Below are positions 1 through 10,945 of a DNA stretch of 64,000 nt, piece by piece; position 1 is the stretch's first letter, and every line of letters begins with the position of its first letter. The stretch comes from Agapanthus africanus (lineage: Eukaryota; Streptophyta; Magnoliopsida; Asparagales; Amaryllidaceae). A program made the translations under genes and the position numbers. Under the pieces are notes generated by a model. The model ran no database searches. It was not told where the DNA came from and saw nothing but the letters and a program-made list of their open reading frames with translations. The DNA is taken from positions 174,900,815-174,964,814 of the forward strand of contig JASDDO010000016.1 of the NCBI GenBank assembly GCA_030015575.1. Reading direction: 5' to 3'.

Positions 1-39
1 TGTACAACAATGGCCTCTAGGGCATATACATAACTAACA
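1..39 (-). repeat. First 39 bases of the 3' LTR of element A
   Basis: The minus strand begins TGTTAGTTATGTATATGCCC and matches the start of the 5' LTR at 8170-8132. The rest of this LTR lies left of the window. Confidence 0.9.
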
Positions 40-53
40 ATCTCCCACTTGCA
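40..53 (-). other. Polypurine tract of element A
   Basis: The minus strand reads GCAAGTGGGAGAT immediately before the LTR start. This is the plus-strand priming site for reverse transcription and matches the tract at 26305-26316 in element C. The pol stop codon abuts it. Confidence 0.85.
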
Positions 54-3000
54 CTAAGGCCAGCTGCTGTAGTATCTCATACCTAGCATCCCGAATAATC
101 TCTCAAACTGTATCTGGGGAATAGCCTTCGTGAATGGATCCGCAGTGTTGTCCTTCGTATCTACTCTCCTGACCTCGATCTCCCGGCGATCAACTATCTC
201 CCTGATCAGGTGATACCGCCTCAGAATATGTCTGGACTTCTGATGGGACCTGGGTTCCTTGGCCAAAGCCACAGCTCCATTTTTATCGCAATACAGAGGT
301 ATTGGATGCTCAATGGATGGAACCACACCAAGTTCACTAATGAACTTCTTGATCCAGACAGCCTCTTTGGCAGCATCGTTGGCAGCGATGTATTCAGCCT
401 CCATCGTCGAGTCTGCAACGGTATCCTGTTTGGAACTCTTCCAACATACCGCCCCTCCATTGAGGGTAAAGACAAAACCCGAATGCGACTTAGAGTCGTC
501 CTTATCACTTTGGAAGCTGGAATCGGTAAAGGACTCCACCTGGAGTTCTCCATTACCATACACCAAGAACATCTCCTTAGTCCTTCGTAAGTACTTGAGA
601 ATGTTCTTCACTGCTGTCCAATGACTCTCTCCAGGATCTGCTTGATACCGACTCACTATACTTAGTGAGTATGCTACATCGGGTCTGGTACATAGCATCG
701 CATACATGATAGAGCCTACTGCCGAAGCATAGGGTATCCCTTGCATGCGAGCTCTCTCCAAATCAGTCTTGGGAGACATCTCTTTGGAGAGAGTGAGTCC
801 ATAGATCGTGGGCTGATTCCCACGCTTGGATTCTTCCATACTAAACCTCTTTAGTATGGTGTCAATGTACCTGGATTGGGACAATCCCAGTATCCGTTTA
901 GATCTATCTCTATAGATCATGATTCCCAATATGCAGGAGGCATCACCTAGATCTTTCATTGAGAATCTCTGTGATAAGAAGAGCTTGACTGATTGCAGCA
1001 TAGGAATATCATTTCCTATCAAGAGTATGTCATCCACGTACAATACGAGGAAGACTACCTTACCCTCTGCCACCTTCTTATAGATACAAGGTTCATCTAT
1101 ATTTTTGATGAAGTCAAACTCTTTGACTACAACATCAAAACAGATGTTCCAACTCCGCGATGCTTGCTTTAACCCATAAATGGATTTAAGCAGCTTGCAC
1201 ACCTTTCCGCTGCTCCCACTATCTACGAAGCCCTCTGGCTGAGTCATGTACACGCACTCTTCTAAATCACCGTTTAGAAAGGCGGTCTTAACATCCATTT
1301 GCCAGATTTCGTAGTCATGGTATGCAGCAATGGCAAGTAAGATCCGGATGGACTTAAGCATAGCCACTGGAGAAAAGGTTTCGTCATAATCCACACCTGG
1401 TCGTTGACGAAATCCCTTTGCTACCAGTCTAGCTTTGAAAGTCTCAACTTTTCCATCTACACCAAATTTCTTTTTAAAGATCCACTTGCTCCCAATGGGT
1501 TTTACCCCTTCAGGAGCATTTTCCAAAGTCCATACTTTGTTGGTGTACATGGATTCCATCTCAGATCGCATTGCATCCAGCCATTTCACAGAGTCACCAC
1601 TCGTGATGGCCTGCTCGAAACTAGTCGGTTCATCATCATCCATGATGCAATCCTCGCTTCCACCATCAATGAGAAAACCGTAGTATCTCTCAGGTGGATG
1701 AGAAACCCTACTAGATCTGCGGAGAGGCTGGGGTTCGTCGGGTACTACTGAATCCTCTGGTTCCACTAAATCATCTGTTGTAGTTTGTTCTGCTGGAACT
1801 TCTTCCAGTTCTACCTCAGAGCCACTAATCTCTTTTGCAAGAAATTCCTTTTCTAAAAATGTGGCGTGTTGAGCAAAAAACACTCTTTGTTTCTCACTGT
1901 GGTAGAAAATATACCCTCGCGAATGCTTGGGATATCCAATAAACTTACATAAAACAGATCTTGCCTCGAGTTTGTCCGGGTTTCGTCTTTTGACATAAAC
2001 CGGGCAACCCCATATCTTAACAAAATTAAGATATGGTCTCTTCCCTTCCCATATCTCATATGGGGTGGTAGGCACGGATTTGGTAGGAACTTTATTCAGT
2101 ATGTATGCCGCTGTCTCAAGCGCATACCCCCAGAAGGAAATAGGTAACTCAGCTGTACTCATCATAGAGCGCACCATATTTAATAGGGTGCGATTTCTTC
2201 GTTCCGATACACCGTTGTGCTGTGGTGTATAAGGAGGAGTAAGCTGAGAGAGTATCCCATTCACTTTTAGATAATCTAGGAACTCACCGCTTAAGTATTC
2301 GCCTCCTCGATCAGATCGAAGAATCTTAATACTTTTGCCCGTTTGGTTCTCTACTTCGTGTTTATATTCTCTGAATTTCTCAAAAGCTTCTGACTTGTGT
2401 TTCATCAAGAACACATATCCGAATCTTGAGAGATCGTCAGTGAATGTAATGAAGTAGGAAGAACCGTTCCTGGCATGCGTAGACATGGGACCGCATACAT
2501 CACTATGTACCTGTCCTAAGAGTTCAGCAACTCTTTCTCCGTGTCCACTAAACGGAGCTTTGGTCATTTTTCCTTTGAGACATGAATGGCAAGTATCATA
2601 AGATGATAATTCGAACGGATTCAAATAACCATCTCTATGTAACTTAGCCAGTCGTGTCGCATTGATATGACCAAGTCTACAATGCCACAAGAAGGATTCG
2701 TTCATATCTGAACTTTTCCTCTTGTGTGTGTTTTGTATATTTAGGACTGTATTCTGATTTAGAATGAATATGCCATTATGTAACGTGCCTGATGCAATCA
2801 ACTTTTGATCTAGGAATATGTTCATAACATTATCCTGTACTACAAAATTATATCCCTCTTTACTCAATAAAGAAACTGATATAATGTTGCACATCATGTT
2901 CGGTATATAATAGCACTCATTTAGAATCAGTGTATTACGACTTGGTAATACAAGGTGATATTCGCCAACTGCTTTGGCTACAATACTTGCACCGTTCCCT

Positions 3001-3356
3001 ACTTGAACGGAATGATCACCTTTTCCCAGTTCTCTACCTTTACGTAGCCCATGTAACTGTTTACATATGTGGGATCCTGATCCGGTATCTAATACCCAGG
3101 ACGTAGGGTGAACTGAGAAACAGTTCTCAATAACTAACACACCCGAAGAAGATACATCAACATGCATGTTCTTTTGGGCGGCGTGAGAATCCAGATATTC
3201 TCCTGTTTCCTGTTCAGTCTTATAACTCTTATAAGAAAGAACGGGTCTAACGTTCCCTTGCTCAGTACAATAATCAGGTTCAGTCAATACATCCATTTTA
3301 TTATCTTGATTATGGCCTGAAATGGTCGCTACCTGGAGAGAGAGAGAAGAAAACAC
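54..3356 (-). CDS. pol: Ty1/copia pol polyprotein (protease, integrase, reverse transcriptase, RNase H), uninterrupted
   Basis: The 1100-residue frame has no stop or frameshift. Domains in order: retropepsin with WVLDTGSGSHIC (catalytic Asp near 90); GAG-pre-integrase His/Cys region around 224-268 (WHCRLGH then CHSC); integrase core with D286, D349 and E385 (VHSDVCGP, RSDRGGEY, NGVSERR); RT around 607-850 with YVDD at 773-776; RNase H with D945, E987 and D1024. The end, ADPFTKAIP, is typical of copia RNase H. The frame opens with GTG; the first ATG is codon 21 (3294-3296), the more likely start. There is no capsid domain or CCHC knuckle before the protease, where copia polyproteins normally carry about 250-300 gag residues. 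A pyrimidine tract ending in CAG (near 3332-3350, minus strand) just before the frame resembles a splice acceptor. All catalytic residues are present, so enzymatic activity is plausible. Confidence 0.95.
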   Translation of the reverse strand: MFSSLSLQVATISGHNQDNKMDVLTEPDYCTEQGNVRPVLSYKSYKTEQETGEYLDSHAAQKNMHVDVSSSGVLVIENCFSVHPTSWVLDTGSGSHICKQLHGLRKGRELGKGDHSVQVGNGASIVAKAVGEYHLVLPSRNTLILNECYYIPNMMCNIISVSLLSKEGYNFVVQDNVMNIFLDQKLIASGTLHNGIFILNQNTVLNIQNTHKRKSSDMNESFLWHCRLGHINATRLAKLHRDGYLNPFELSSYDTCHSCLKGKMTKAPFSGHGERVAELLGQVHSDVCGPMSTHARNGSSYFITFTDDLSRFGYVFLMKHKSEAFEKFREYKHEVENQTGKSIKILRSDRGGEYLSGEFLDYLKVNGILSQLTPPYTPQHNGVSERRNRTLLNMVRSMMSTAELPISFWGYALETAAYILNKVPTKSVPTTPYEIWEGKRPYLNFVKIWGCPVYVKRRNPDKLEARSVLCKFIGYPKHSRGYIFYHSEKQRVFFAQHATFLEKEFLAKEISGSEVELEEVPAEQTTTDDLVEPEDSVVPDEPQPLRRSSRVSHPPERYYGFLIDGGSEDCIMDDDEPTSFEQAITSGDSVKWLDAMRSEMESMYTNKVWTLENAPEGVKPIGSKWIFKKKFGVDGKVETFKARLVAKGFRQRPGVDYDETFSPVAMLKSIRILLAIAAYHDYEIWQMDVKTAFLNGDLEECVYMTQPEGFVDSGSSGKVCKLLKSIYGLKQASRSWNICFDVVVKEFDFIKNIDEPCIYKKVAEGKVVFLVLYVDDILLIGNDIPMLQSVKLFLSQRFSMKDLGDASCILGIMIYRDRSKRILGLSQSRYIDTILKRFSMEESKRGNQPTIYGLTLSKEMSPKTDLERARMQGIPYASAVGSIMYAMLCTRPDVAYSLSIVSRYQADPGESHWTAVKNILKYLRRTKEMFLVYGNGELQVESFTDSSFQSDKDDSKSHSGFVFTLNGGAVCWKSSKQDTVADSTMEAEYIAANDAAKEAVWIKKFISELGVVPSIEHPIPLYCDKNGAVALAKEPRSHQKSRHILRRYHLIREIVDRREIEVRRVDTKDNTADPFTKAIPQIQFERLFGMLGMRYYSSWP

Positions 3357-3766
3357 TTTAGCGTATGCTCTTGCAAGATTAGATTGGTTATTATCTTATC
3401 TAATCAGGATGTCTCCCACTGTTTTTATCAAATCTACCTTAAAACCCTAAAAGGTAAGATTAGCCGGGATTAATTACACCCTACAATTTCGTCAATCTTT
3501 CAGCCAGATCAGTGTCGGTACTTTGAGGGAGGTTCCCCGTGCTTTCGCACGGACCTAATTAAAGTAAACCTCATTTTCCCAGAGGCGTAACCTCGTTAAC
3601 ACTTTTCTAGACACCTACTTGATTGGCTAGTTGTCTTGTGTAAAACTCTCCCAGGAGTAACTCTTACTCGCAGTGGGTATCAGGATCCAACTATCTCATA
3701 GGAGGTATGCAATCTCATTGCAAATTTCAACACTTGAAATTCCCGATAATATTTTGCCCCTAGTGT

Positions 3767-3800
3767 CCTATGACCTTGACGGAGGTCAACAAACCATAGG
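3767..3800 (-). other. Leader hairpin 3 (nearest pol) of element A
   Basis: The outer arms CCTATG (3767-3772) and CATAGG (3795-3800) are perfectly complementary. They enclose the core TTGAC-GGAG-GTCAA on the plus strand (TTGAC-CTCC-GTCAA on the sense strand). The core is repeated in the next two hairpins; the outer arms are not. Confidence 0.7.
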
Positions 3801-3848
3801 CTACTAGTCAAGTTCAACCTGTCATTTCTTGATTGAATTAAACCCACC

Positions 3849-3884
3849 CGCACGACCCTTGACGGAGGTCAACAAGGCCGTACG
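3849..3884 (-). other. Leader hairpin 2 of element A
   Basis: The arms 3849-3857 and 3876-3884 pair over nine positions around the same core. Two of these are G-U on the minus (sense) strand but would be C-A mismatches on the plus strand, which points to structure in the element's own RNA. Confidence 0.7.
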
Positions 3885-3942
3885 ACTACCCTAATCCAAT
3901 CTGCATCATATGCATAAGCAGGTAAATACTAATCAGCTACCG

Positions 3943-3980
3943 CACACTACGCCTTGACGGAGGTCAACAAACGTAGCACG
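3943..3980 (-). other. Leader hairpin 1 (nearest PBS) of element A
   Basis: The arms 3943-3951 and 3972-3980 pair over nine positions around the common core. Three of them are G-U pairs that form only on the minus strand. The arm sequence is unrelated to those of the other two hairpins. Confidence 0.7.
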
Positions 3981-4110
3981 AATACTAACTAGTCTTTATC
4001 TGAAATGACGGAGGGCTACGCAGGTTTTTTAGAAAACCCTGAGCGTAATGAACTTGATATCGTCGTAGAATCGAGTAATTTTGAAAAGGAGTGTTTTGAG
4101 GCTTTTCTTA

Positions 4111-4357
4111 GTTTCGCTAAAGGGGTCACTCCCGGTGAAGGGATCGTCGGCCCTTTCCTCATCGAATAAGGTGCAGGATATATCATATATACCGCTGTGC
4201 AAAGCAAAACACTAAAAGTAATCAAAAGACAAACCGCGTTTTGTAGCATCTGCCAGTTTCGCTAAAGGAGTCACTCCCGGTGAAGGGATCTCGGTCCTTT
4301 CCTCATCGAATAAGGTGCAGGATATATCGTATATATCACTGTGCAAAGCAAAACTAT
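4111..4357 (-). repeat. Duplicated ~100-bp leader block of element A
   Basis: Copies at 4111-4210 and 4256-4357 share GTTTCGCTAAAGG, TCACTCCCGGTGAAGGGATC, a CCTCATCGAATAAGGTGCAG stretch and GTGCAAAGCAAAAC. Element C has the same duplication at about 22065-22155 and 22200-22295 in sense orientation, and fragment F keeps one copy at about 32838-32935. Each copy contains a small TCAC/GTGA inverted repeat. Confidence 0.7.
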
Positions 4358-5741
4358 AGCTACCCTTTTTATAAAGTTTTTGATTCTACAACATCTTTAG
4401 GTTTCTTTTCTTTTATTAATCTCATTAATAAAAATCCCATCAGCTTATGCTTCCTAAGCATCACAGAAGAAACGAAAGCAGTAATATTTATATATCAACA
4501 TATATATATAGTATAAGCAATCGTCTCAGGTAGTAATATGATCTCATCACAGAACATTGCAGCAGAAGAACATATATGAAATATTGGATATACTAGGACG
4601 TCCGTGTTTTCAATACGAGCCTGTATAAAACACGGATTCCACGGTCGCGACGAATAGCCAAACCCACATCCCAAGACTCCTACGAGAGCGGCAAGTAACA
4701 CTGCCAATTCTAGGGTTAGAAGACCCGGTCTCGACTCCTCGAGATGGCCTCCCACTGGACCCTAGAACCCGGTTACTTGTGCTCCCCACCTTGGGTCTAC
4801 CTAATGCGGAAAAGTAAATAATATACACTGGTGACAGCAACCGCAACCAGGAAGTGCCCCAAATAAAAGAATATTACATTACAAATGAATTTTACATGAA
4901 TGAAAATAAAAACCCTCATCTCACATAAAACCCCCGGCTATACTGATCGCGACGATCCAATATAACATATCACAGCAACACATAATATCTCATATCATCA
5001 ACATAAGTAAATATGCGCATCCCAATTGTCGTTGACATATAGCAACGAAACCGGCGATATCACATATTACACTTACGGTCACAGAAAAGAAAGTGTAAAA
5101 CTACAATATTTGGAATCCACAATCACTTTAGACATCATAAATCTGAAATATCACATACTCCGCATTTCATGCCTAACTCTATGAATTCCACATATTGTAT
5201 CACATTCCAGATAAATATACAGTATTAAACTTTCCGAACAGATAATCAAACACCCAAAATTTCCCAAAGTGCTCAACACTTGAGCGGGGTTCAAATAATC
5301 CCAGAATATGTCACAGTACCGGTGATCCAGCCGTAGAAGGGTCAAGCCAACGCCTCACATGTGGCACGCCGTATTGCCCCAAACCCGAAGGTTCAAAAGG
5401 CAGTTCAAGACGGTCACATAATCGAGTTAAGGTTTGTTGTCTTCTAGAGGGTCCACCGCTTAACTTGTACAATTTTCCGAAAGATTTAAACCCAATAAAA
5501 ATTCAACGCTTGAAAGTTTGCCGTGCCGGGAAAAAGTCGGTTAATGATATCCGTTCAACTAGTTTAGCAATTTCTAAATATCCGGAAAGAAATACGAATT
5601 TAAAATTTCCGATCGAGTCTACTATTACAAAACAAACCCCAGAATTTTAAACACCTGGAACAGATTAAAAATACCCAGAATAGTTAGCAACTACCTACGG
5701 TTAAAACCATGAAGCCACGTGTCCCAATCCTACAGCGCCGC

Positions 5742-5784
5742 CGCGGAACCGCCGCGAGAACCCTCTTTCTGCCGCGCTTCCGCG
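5742..5784 (-). other. GC-rich hairpin downstream of the PBS of element A
   Basis: The arms 5742-5755 and 5771-5784 pair at 12 of 14 positions. Element C has a counterpart at the same distance from its PBS with a like-with-like mismatch at the same stem position. Confidence 0.65.
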
Positions 5785-5972
5785 CTACGTTGGTGGAATT
5801 GTAGGCACGTGTTTCATGGTAATTCTTAGAATTCCCTGCTGATTTTTTTACATATTTTTAATTCAGAAAAATCGCAAAATTTAAAAAATTTCCAGAGAGT
5901 GGTCAAGTTTCGTCGTTTCGGGTTCGATCGGAGTTTTAACTTCGTAAACACATCGCCTAATGCTCTAGCTAG

Positions 5973-5984
5973 GCTCTGATACCA
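5973..5984 (-). other. Primer-binding site of element A
   Basis: The minus strand reads TGGTATCAGAGC, complementary to the 3' end of initiator tRNA-Met, one base after the LTR end. It marks the start of minus-strand DNA synthesis. Confidence 0.92.
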
Positions 5985-5985
5985 C

Positions 5986-8170
5986 TGTAGGGTTCCTAGG
6001 CACTCTTGTGAAGGTTCATAAGGCATCAAACATGCCCGGATTAAATTTTAGACGTGCCGAACAACCCAAAGCCGGGATCTATGCTAGATTATTAGGGTTT
6101 AATATGCAAGATGATAACTTTTATCTAAGTGTGAGGGATTACAACCTTTGTAGTCCGCTCCTTCACTTCACAAGCTCCGAGTAGAAGTCCCTTTGCCGCG
6201 ATCCACGATCTTCCGGACTCATGAGAGGCTCCACGACTCGAACGATCCATTCTAGCTTGTCGTATTCCAAATCTCCGATGATCTACTTTGAAGTTGCTTC
6301 GACTCAAGCTTTCTCACTCAAAAGAGAAGAACACCCTAATCACATGGGCTAGATGAGATGAGGATGAGAGAGTAGTGATTTTGCTTTCTTTTAATATCAT
6401 TTTCTCATTTTATTTCATCACTTAAGGATTTTCAAGAGAGCTTCTTCAAGAAGAAGAAGAAGATAATGGAAATGATAATATAAATTCTCCTTTTGTGATG
6501 AATAGAATATAATCTATATGATTGAATTGTGAACCATGGTCAAGGATGAATGGATGAGAATGTGTAGAGAAATAACTAGAGTTAGGGTTTGGTTAGGTTT
6601 AGTAAAGTGTCATCCATAAATATCTTTACAATGACAAAACAAATAGCTTCTAGAAGGTGCATGAAGCAACTAACCCTAATTAAACCCTAACCTCAATTAA
6701 TCATCCTTAAACATGTTTAACAATTAATCATATCATGTCACAATAATATATATCATATATATATTATATATTTGCAACAAAAGAAAATAATACAATTAAC
6801 ATATATCGCATATATATCAATGTATCATCCACTGAGAAAATGAAATAATAAAGCAAGCCAATATTAGTTAATATAATAATATATCATATATATTATTATA
6901 TATTAAATCATCGAATCAACACTTGATCCGACGATCCGGCTATATCGAATATAACCGACTAATATATCATGTACCAATTCATCGAATCAACACTTGATCC
7001 GATGAGCCGGTTCATATCTTAATATCGCGAGAATATAATACGGTATCCCATATCGCATTATTCTCGGTCCTGCACATATCACATATGTGCCTCTACTCCG
7101 TTTCGCCTGAGCCAAGAAACCTCTGTGTAGGACTCTAAAGAATCGTCAATACGCCAGTAGCAGGTGATGATCATATCAAACACCCACAAGCTGCAAGCGG
7201 TCAGCTAAACGTAACAGCCACCCAGGTATTGAGCGATCAGAAGATCAACAAGCTAGCCTGTGCGTTCTCCTGTGAATCCAATCAGTAACACTCCCGTACA
7301 GTCCGGTATGTTCGTCTGATATGTCGCATATCAAGTCTAGGGGTGGTATACGTCAGACCCCAGTAACCGATAAGTCGTGTCGATGTGTGGCTCATAACGG
7401 GTCGAGAAACTACTAGTAACACTTACCAGTAAATCTCTATATCAGCCCTGGCCAGGGACTTCCAGTTATAGCCAATCGAACACAGCACAACATCAACTCC
7501 CTATACCGGGAGAGACGAATCCCCTCCTATCGCTCATTGCCTCCATGTGATTCGGGACTGTACCCAAAAGCCACCGTTTTGCACGCCCTCTTGGACGTGG
7601 TAATGTGGAAATCAAAGCACAGTGGGAATCACACAAGACTCTATGACGATCTCGGGTCTTCAGACTACCCTGTACCTGTGTCACCGGAGAACTGCCATCT
7701 GACGTGTGGTATATCACCATCTGGGAGTTCTTGGCGAGTCCGTCCAGTGTACCCAGTCTCCACTGAGCACCCGTACACCATCTCTGATGTCAAACACCGA
7801 TGGATATAGGATCATCCATCGCCCATCATATGGGTCAAGATGCGTATACGCTAGTCTACTCTGGTGTATCGATGCCCTGTCTCGATATACCCTCGACTAG
7901 GAACAGTTATAGGATGTACTCATCGACTACCGCAGCCCCACTAGTATGATCTCATCATAGTCCCAGTAGTCGAGTACAGATCCTAAGGGCTTTATCAACA
8001 TGTGAGAGTAAAACAGTAAACCAATACAAGTCAACATGTTAAGATAAAGTGAAACCAAATAGCATACTATCATGACGAGCAAGAAAGTCTTCTCTATATA
8101 TAACCAAGCATCCATTATAATATACATCATATGTACAACAATGGCCTCTAGGGCATATACATAACTAACA
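5986..8170 (-). repeat. 5' LTR of element A (2185 bp)
   Basis: On the minus strand it runs from TGTTAG (8170) to CCCTACA (5986), bounded by the PBS. Blocks such as the one around 7500-7580 (minus: GGGTACAGTCCCGAATCACA) recur in the LTR of element C near 19015, so the two families are related. A direct repeat of about 30 bp occurs at about 6907-6940 and 6980-7010. Small open frames inside the LTR look non-coding. The stretch 6600-6900 is AT-rich with nothing else I recognise. Confidence 0.85.
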
Positions 8171-9184
8171 GCCTGTGACTGACTTTCAGTCAAACTTATC
8201 ACTCTGGAAGCTGGAACCAAAAACTTTCTTTTAGTGCTTCTCAAGTACTTAAGAATGTCCTCCAAACCTGACCAGTGATTCTCTCAAGATCCGATTGATT
8301 CCTGATCACTACACCTAGTGAGTCATCTACATCTGGTCTGGTACAAAACATCGCATACTCTGATAGAGCCTACTGTCGAAGCATAGGATATCCCTTGCAC
8401 GCGAGCTCTCTCCAAATCAGTCTCGGGAGACATCTTTTTGGAGAGAGTGATCCATGAGTAAGTGGGCGAACCACCACGCTTAGAATCTTCCATGTTAAAC
8501 CCCTTTAGTATGGTGTTAATATACCTGTATTTGGGACACTCCCAACATCCACTTAGATCTATCACCATAGATCATAATCCACAATATGTAGTAGGTATCA
8601 TCCAAATCATCTATTGAGAATCCCCGTGATAAGAGGAGCTTGACCGAGTGTAGCATAGGAAACCATTTCCTATCAAGATTATGTCATCTACGTACAATAC
8701 ATAGAATATAACCTTACTCTCTACAACCTTCTTTTATATACAAGGTTCATCTACTATTTTGATGAAGTCAACCTCTTTGACTACCACATCAAAACAGATG
8801 TTCCAACTATTGAAACCATACAAGGTTCTCCGCGATGCGCGCATTGATCCTGATGGACTTAAGCATAGCTTTTAAAGTCTCAACTTTTCCATTTACACCA
8901 AGAATCTTCTCAAGATCCACTTGCTCCCGATGGGTTTACCCCTTTAGGTGCAACAGTCAAAGTCATACTTTGTTGGTGTACATGGATTCCATCTTTGATC
9001 GTATAGCATCCAGCCATTTCACAGAGTCCCCACTCGTGATGGACTGCCTGAACCTAGTTGGGCCATCATCTACCATGATGCAATCTTCGCTCCCACTGTC
9101 ACCGGGAAGACCGTAGTATCTCTCAAGTGGAGGAGGAACCCTACTAGATTCGCGGAGAGGTTGAGGTTCGTTGGAGACTATTGA
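8171..9184 (-). pseudogene. Decayed copia pol fragment (integrase-RT linker to RNase H)
   Basis: The minus-strand sequence aligns with element A pol from about 507 to 1745, with deletions and frameshifts. Recognisable pieces include MESMYTNKV near 8963-8990, LKYLRSTKRKFLV near 8205-8255, and the DSKRGG/LSKKMSPETDLERAR segment at 8395-8490 that corresponds to ESKRGN/LSKEMSPKTDLERAR in element A. No frame is intact. It ends abruptly at the TGTAACG start of element B, which inserted into it, and at the other side against the 5' LTR of element A. Confidence 0.85.
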
Positions 9185-10036
9185 TGTAACGTTTTGAAAA
9201 TCGTTTCGGTGAAATTTCAAAAAAACGGTAAAATAAGGGGGTTTTCTGTAAAAAGTCAAAATGCAAATATCTTTATTATAAAATTAAATATACATATTCT
9301 AGCTATGAAATTGCTAGTATTTGGTGTTTATTGAGCCACTGGTGAAATTTCAAATTTTCTGAAAAAAATTTATTTTATATTATTTTAATCCGTCACTAAT
9401 ACATTTAATTAGGGAAAATTACAAATTGGAATGAGTTGAAACAAATTTTGTGCATCATAACACATTAAACAAAATTTTATCATGTGGTTTTTGAAATGAA
9501 ATGGTTTGCCAAAACGGTGTTAGAAAATATCGAAGAAAAAGGCTTAAATAGTGAATTTAGTGTAAATGGATATTTGGTGTATGGTATTTATCATTTTCCA
9601 TCACCCCACACCCATACCCACACTCACACACACCCATTTTTCCTCCCCCTTGGCTGAATTCAGCAGCCCCCCTCAATTTCCCCATTTGTTTTGCTAAAGA
9701 AAAGAAAAGAAAACAAAAGAGAGAAGGAAATTGGTAAAAGGAGTGGGCTTTGACTTGGTGGACTTGGACTTTCCCCATTTGACCTCTCCCCACCTCACAC
9801 ACTCCCACACCCCCTCCCACCTGCACCTGGCTGAGCCCCATCCTTCAGCCCCTCCATTTCTCCCTCTCTTTCCCCATCAAAAATCCCCTATTTTTGCCTC
9901 AAAATCCCTACAAAAAATTCCTAAAATCCAAATCAAACTCCTACCCATTTTTCCTTAGCCCCTATAGCATGGATCTTGGTGCAAGGATTTCAATTTGGAG
10001 GTCTAGATTCTTGTTAGATCTCAAGATAATTGTGGG

Positions 10037-10875
10037 GTAAATTCTTAACCTTATAGCTAGATTGTTGTTTAATTATGATAAGCTATTGTATTCAAGTGTT
10101 AAAGTGGTTGAATTGCTAGTTATAAATCTTCAAGTTAGGGTTTGGAAATTCTAGAATTGGATTTTAAAATCAAGTTAGGGTTTTGTGAGATTGGTGTATG
10201 GTTGTGTGATGTTTTTAGGCTCTTAAGACATGTTAAAACAAGATTAGTAGCTAGTTGTTAATGGTTAGTTTAAAAATTGTGTTAATTATGCTAATTTGTA
10301 AACTAGGTTTTTAAAATAATTATATTCTTGTGAGATAAAATTCAAATTATGGTTTCATGTCATTATAAATATTATATTGAGTGGTTTAATACTTTTAGTT
10401 CATGAAAATCCAAGCTAAATTGTCGTTTTGGCATTTTGCTATAAAATTGTTAAAATTGGGTATATTGTGAACTAGAATTTTGGGGTTAATGAAATTTAAA
10501 AAGATTAAATTATGGAAATTGTTTTTATGACTTATTTAAGTTATTTAATAAGTATTATGGCCGCTAGAATGGTTTAAACGTCGAGTTTTGTACTAAAACG
10601 GGAATTTTTGCTTGCTAGTTTTTCGGAAAAACGGCTTTTAAAGTGAATTTGGGGTTTTTGTGAGTTTTAACCTATTTTATATTAAAATTAGTGTTCGTGA
10701 ATGTGCAAATGAGTGTATTTGGGTTTTTCTCGATGGTCTGGCGTTTGTACGCCGATGTCGAGGGTTTTTGGGTTGATTTGTGGAAGCAACCATTGGTTTT
10801 GACCTATGTGGGATTCGTGTGTCGTTTTGGTCATGAGTCGGATTTTAATGCGATGCGGTGCGTTATAATATGTAG
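10037..10875 (+). other. Candidate LTR intron 1 of element B
   Basis: A GTAAAT donor-like site at 10037 and a TGTAG|GTAC acceptor-like site ending at 10875. Homologous positions in the element E LTR read GGTTAG|GTAATGA and TTCGCAG|GCGAGG (58753). Splicing is inferred from position and conservation only. Confidence 0.4.
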
Positions 10876-10945
10876 GTACCCCCATGTGGAGTTCGAGACG
10901 GCAAGCAAGCGCATGGCGACGTCGGCACCGGCAAGCGAGGACCAA

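Larger units (their letters stand above)
3357..5972 (-). other. Non-coding leader of element A, no gag, with structured repeats
   Basis: This 2.6 kb between the PBS and pol has no frame resembling gag in any minus-strand reading. It is collinear with the leader of element C (20650-22900) and with fragment F. Shared landmarks, read from the PBS toward pol: a GC-rich hairpin, a hairpin near 4681-4710, a duplicated 100-bp block, a set of three hairpins, and a pyrimidine-rich CAG just before pol. The remainder looks AT-rich and featureless to me. Confidence 0.8.
1..8170 (-). mobile_element. Element A: Ty1/copia LTR retrotransposon, Angela-like, 3' LTR cut by window edge
   Basis: Read on the minus strand the order is 5' LTR (8170-5986), PBS, a 2.6-kb leader, an intact pol frame, a polypurine tract and the start of the 3' LTR. 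The domain order PR-INT-RT-RNase H defines Ty1/copia. The LTR start, containing ATATGCCCTAGAGGC, resembles Angela-type copia LTRs as I remember them, so the lineage is an inference. The target duplication cannot be checked because the far LTR end is outside the window. The bases next to the 5' LTR (8171 onward) are a decayed copia pol, so A probably inserted into an older element. The gag gene expected before the protease is missing. Confidence 0.9.
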
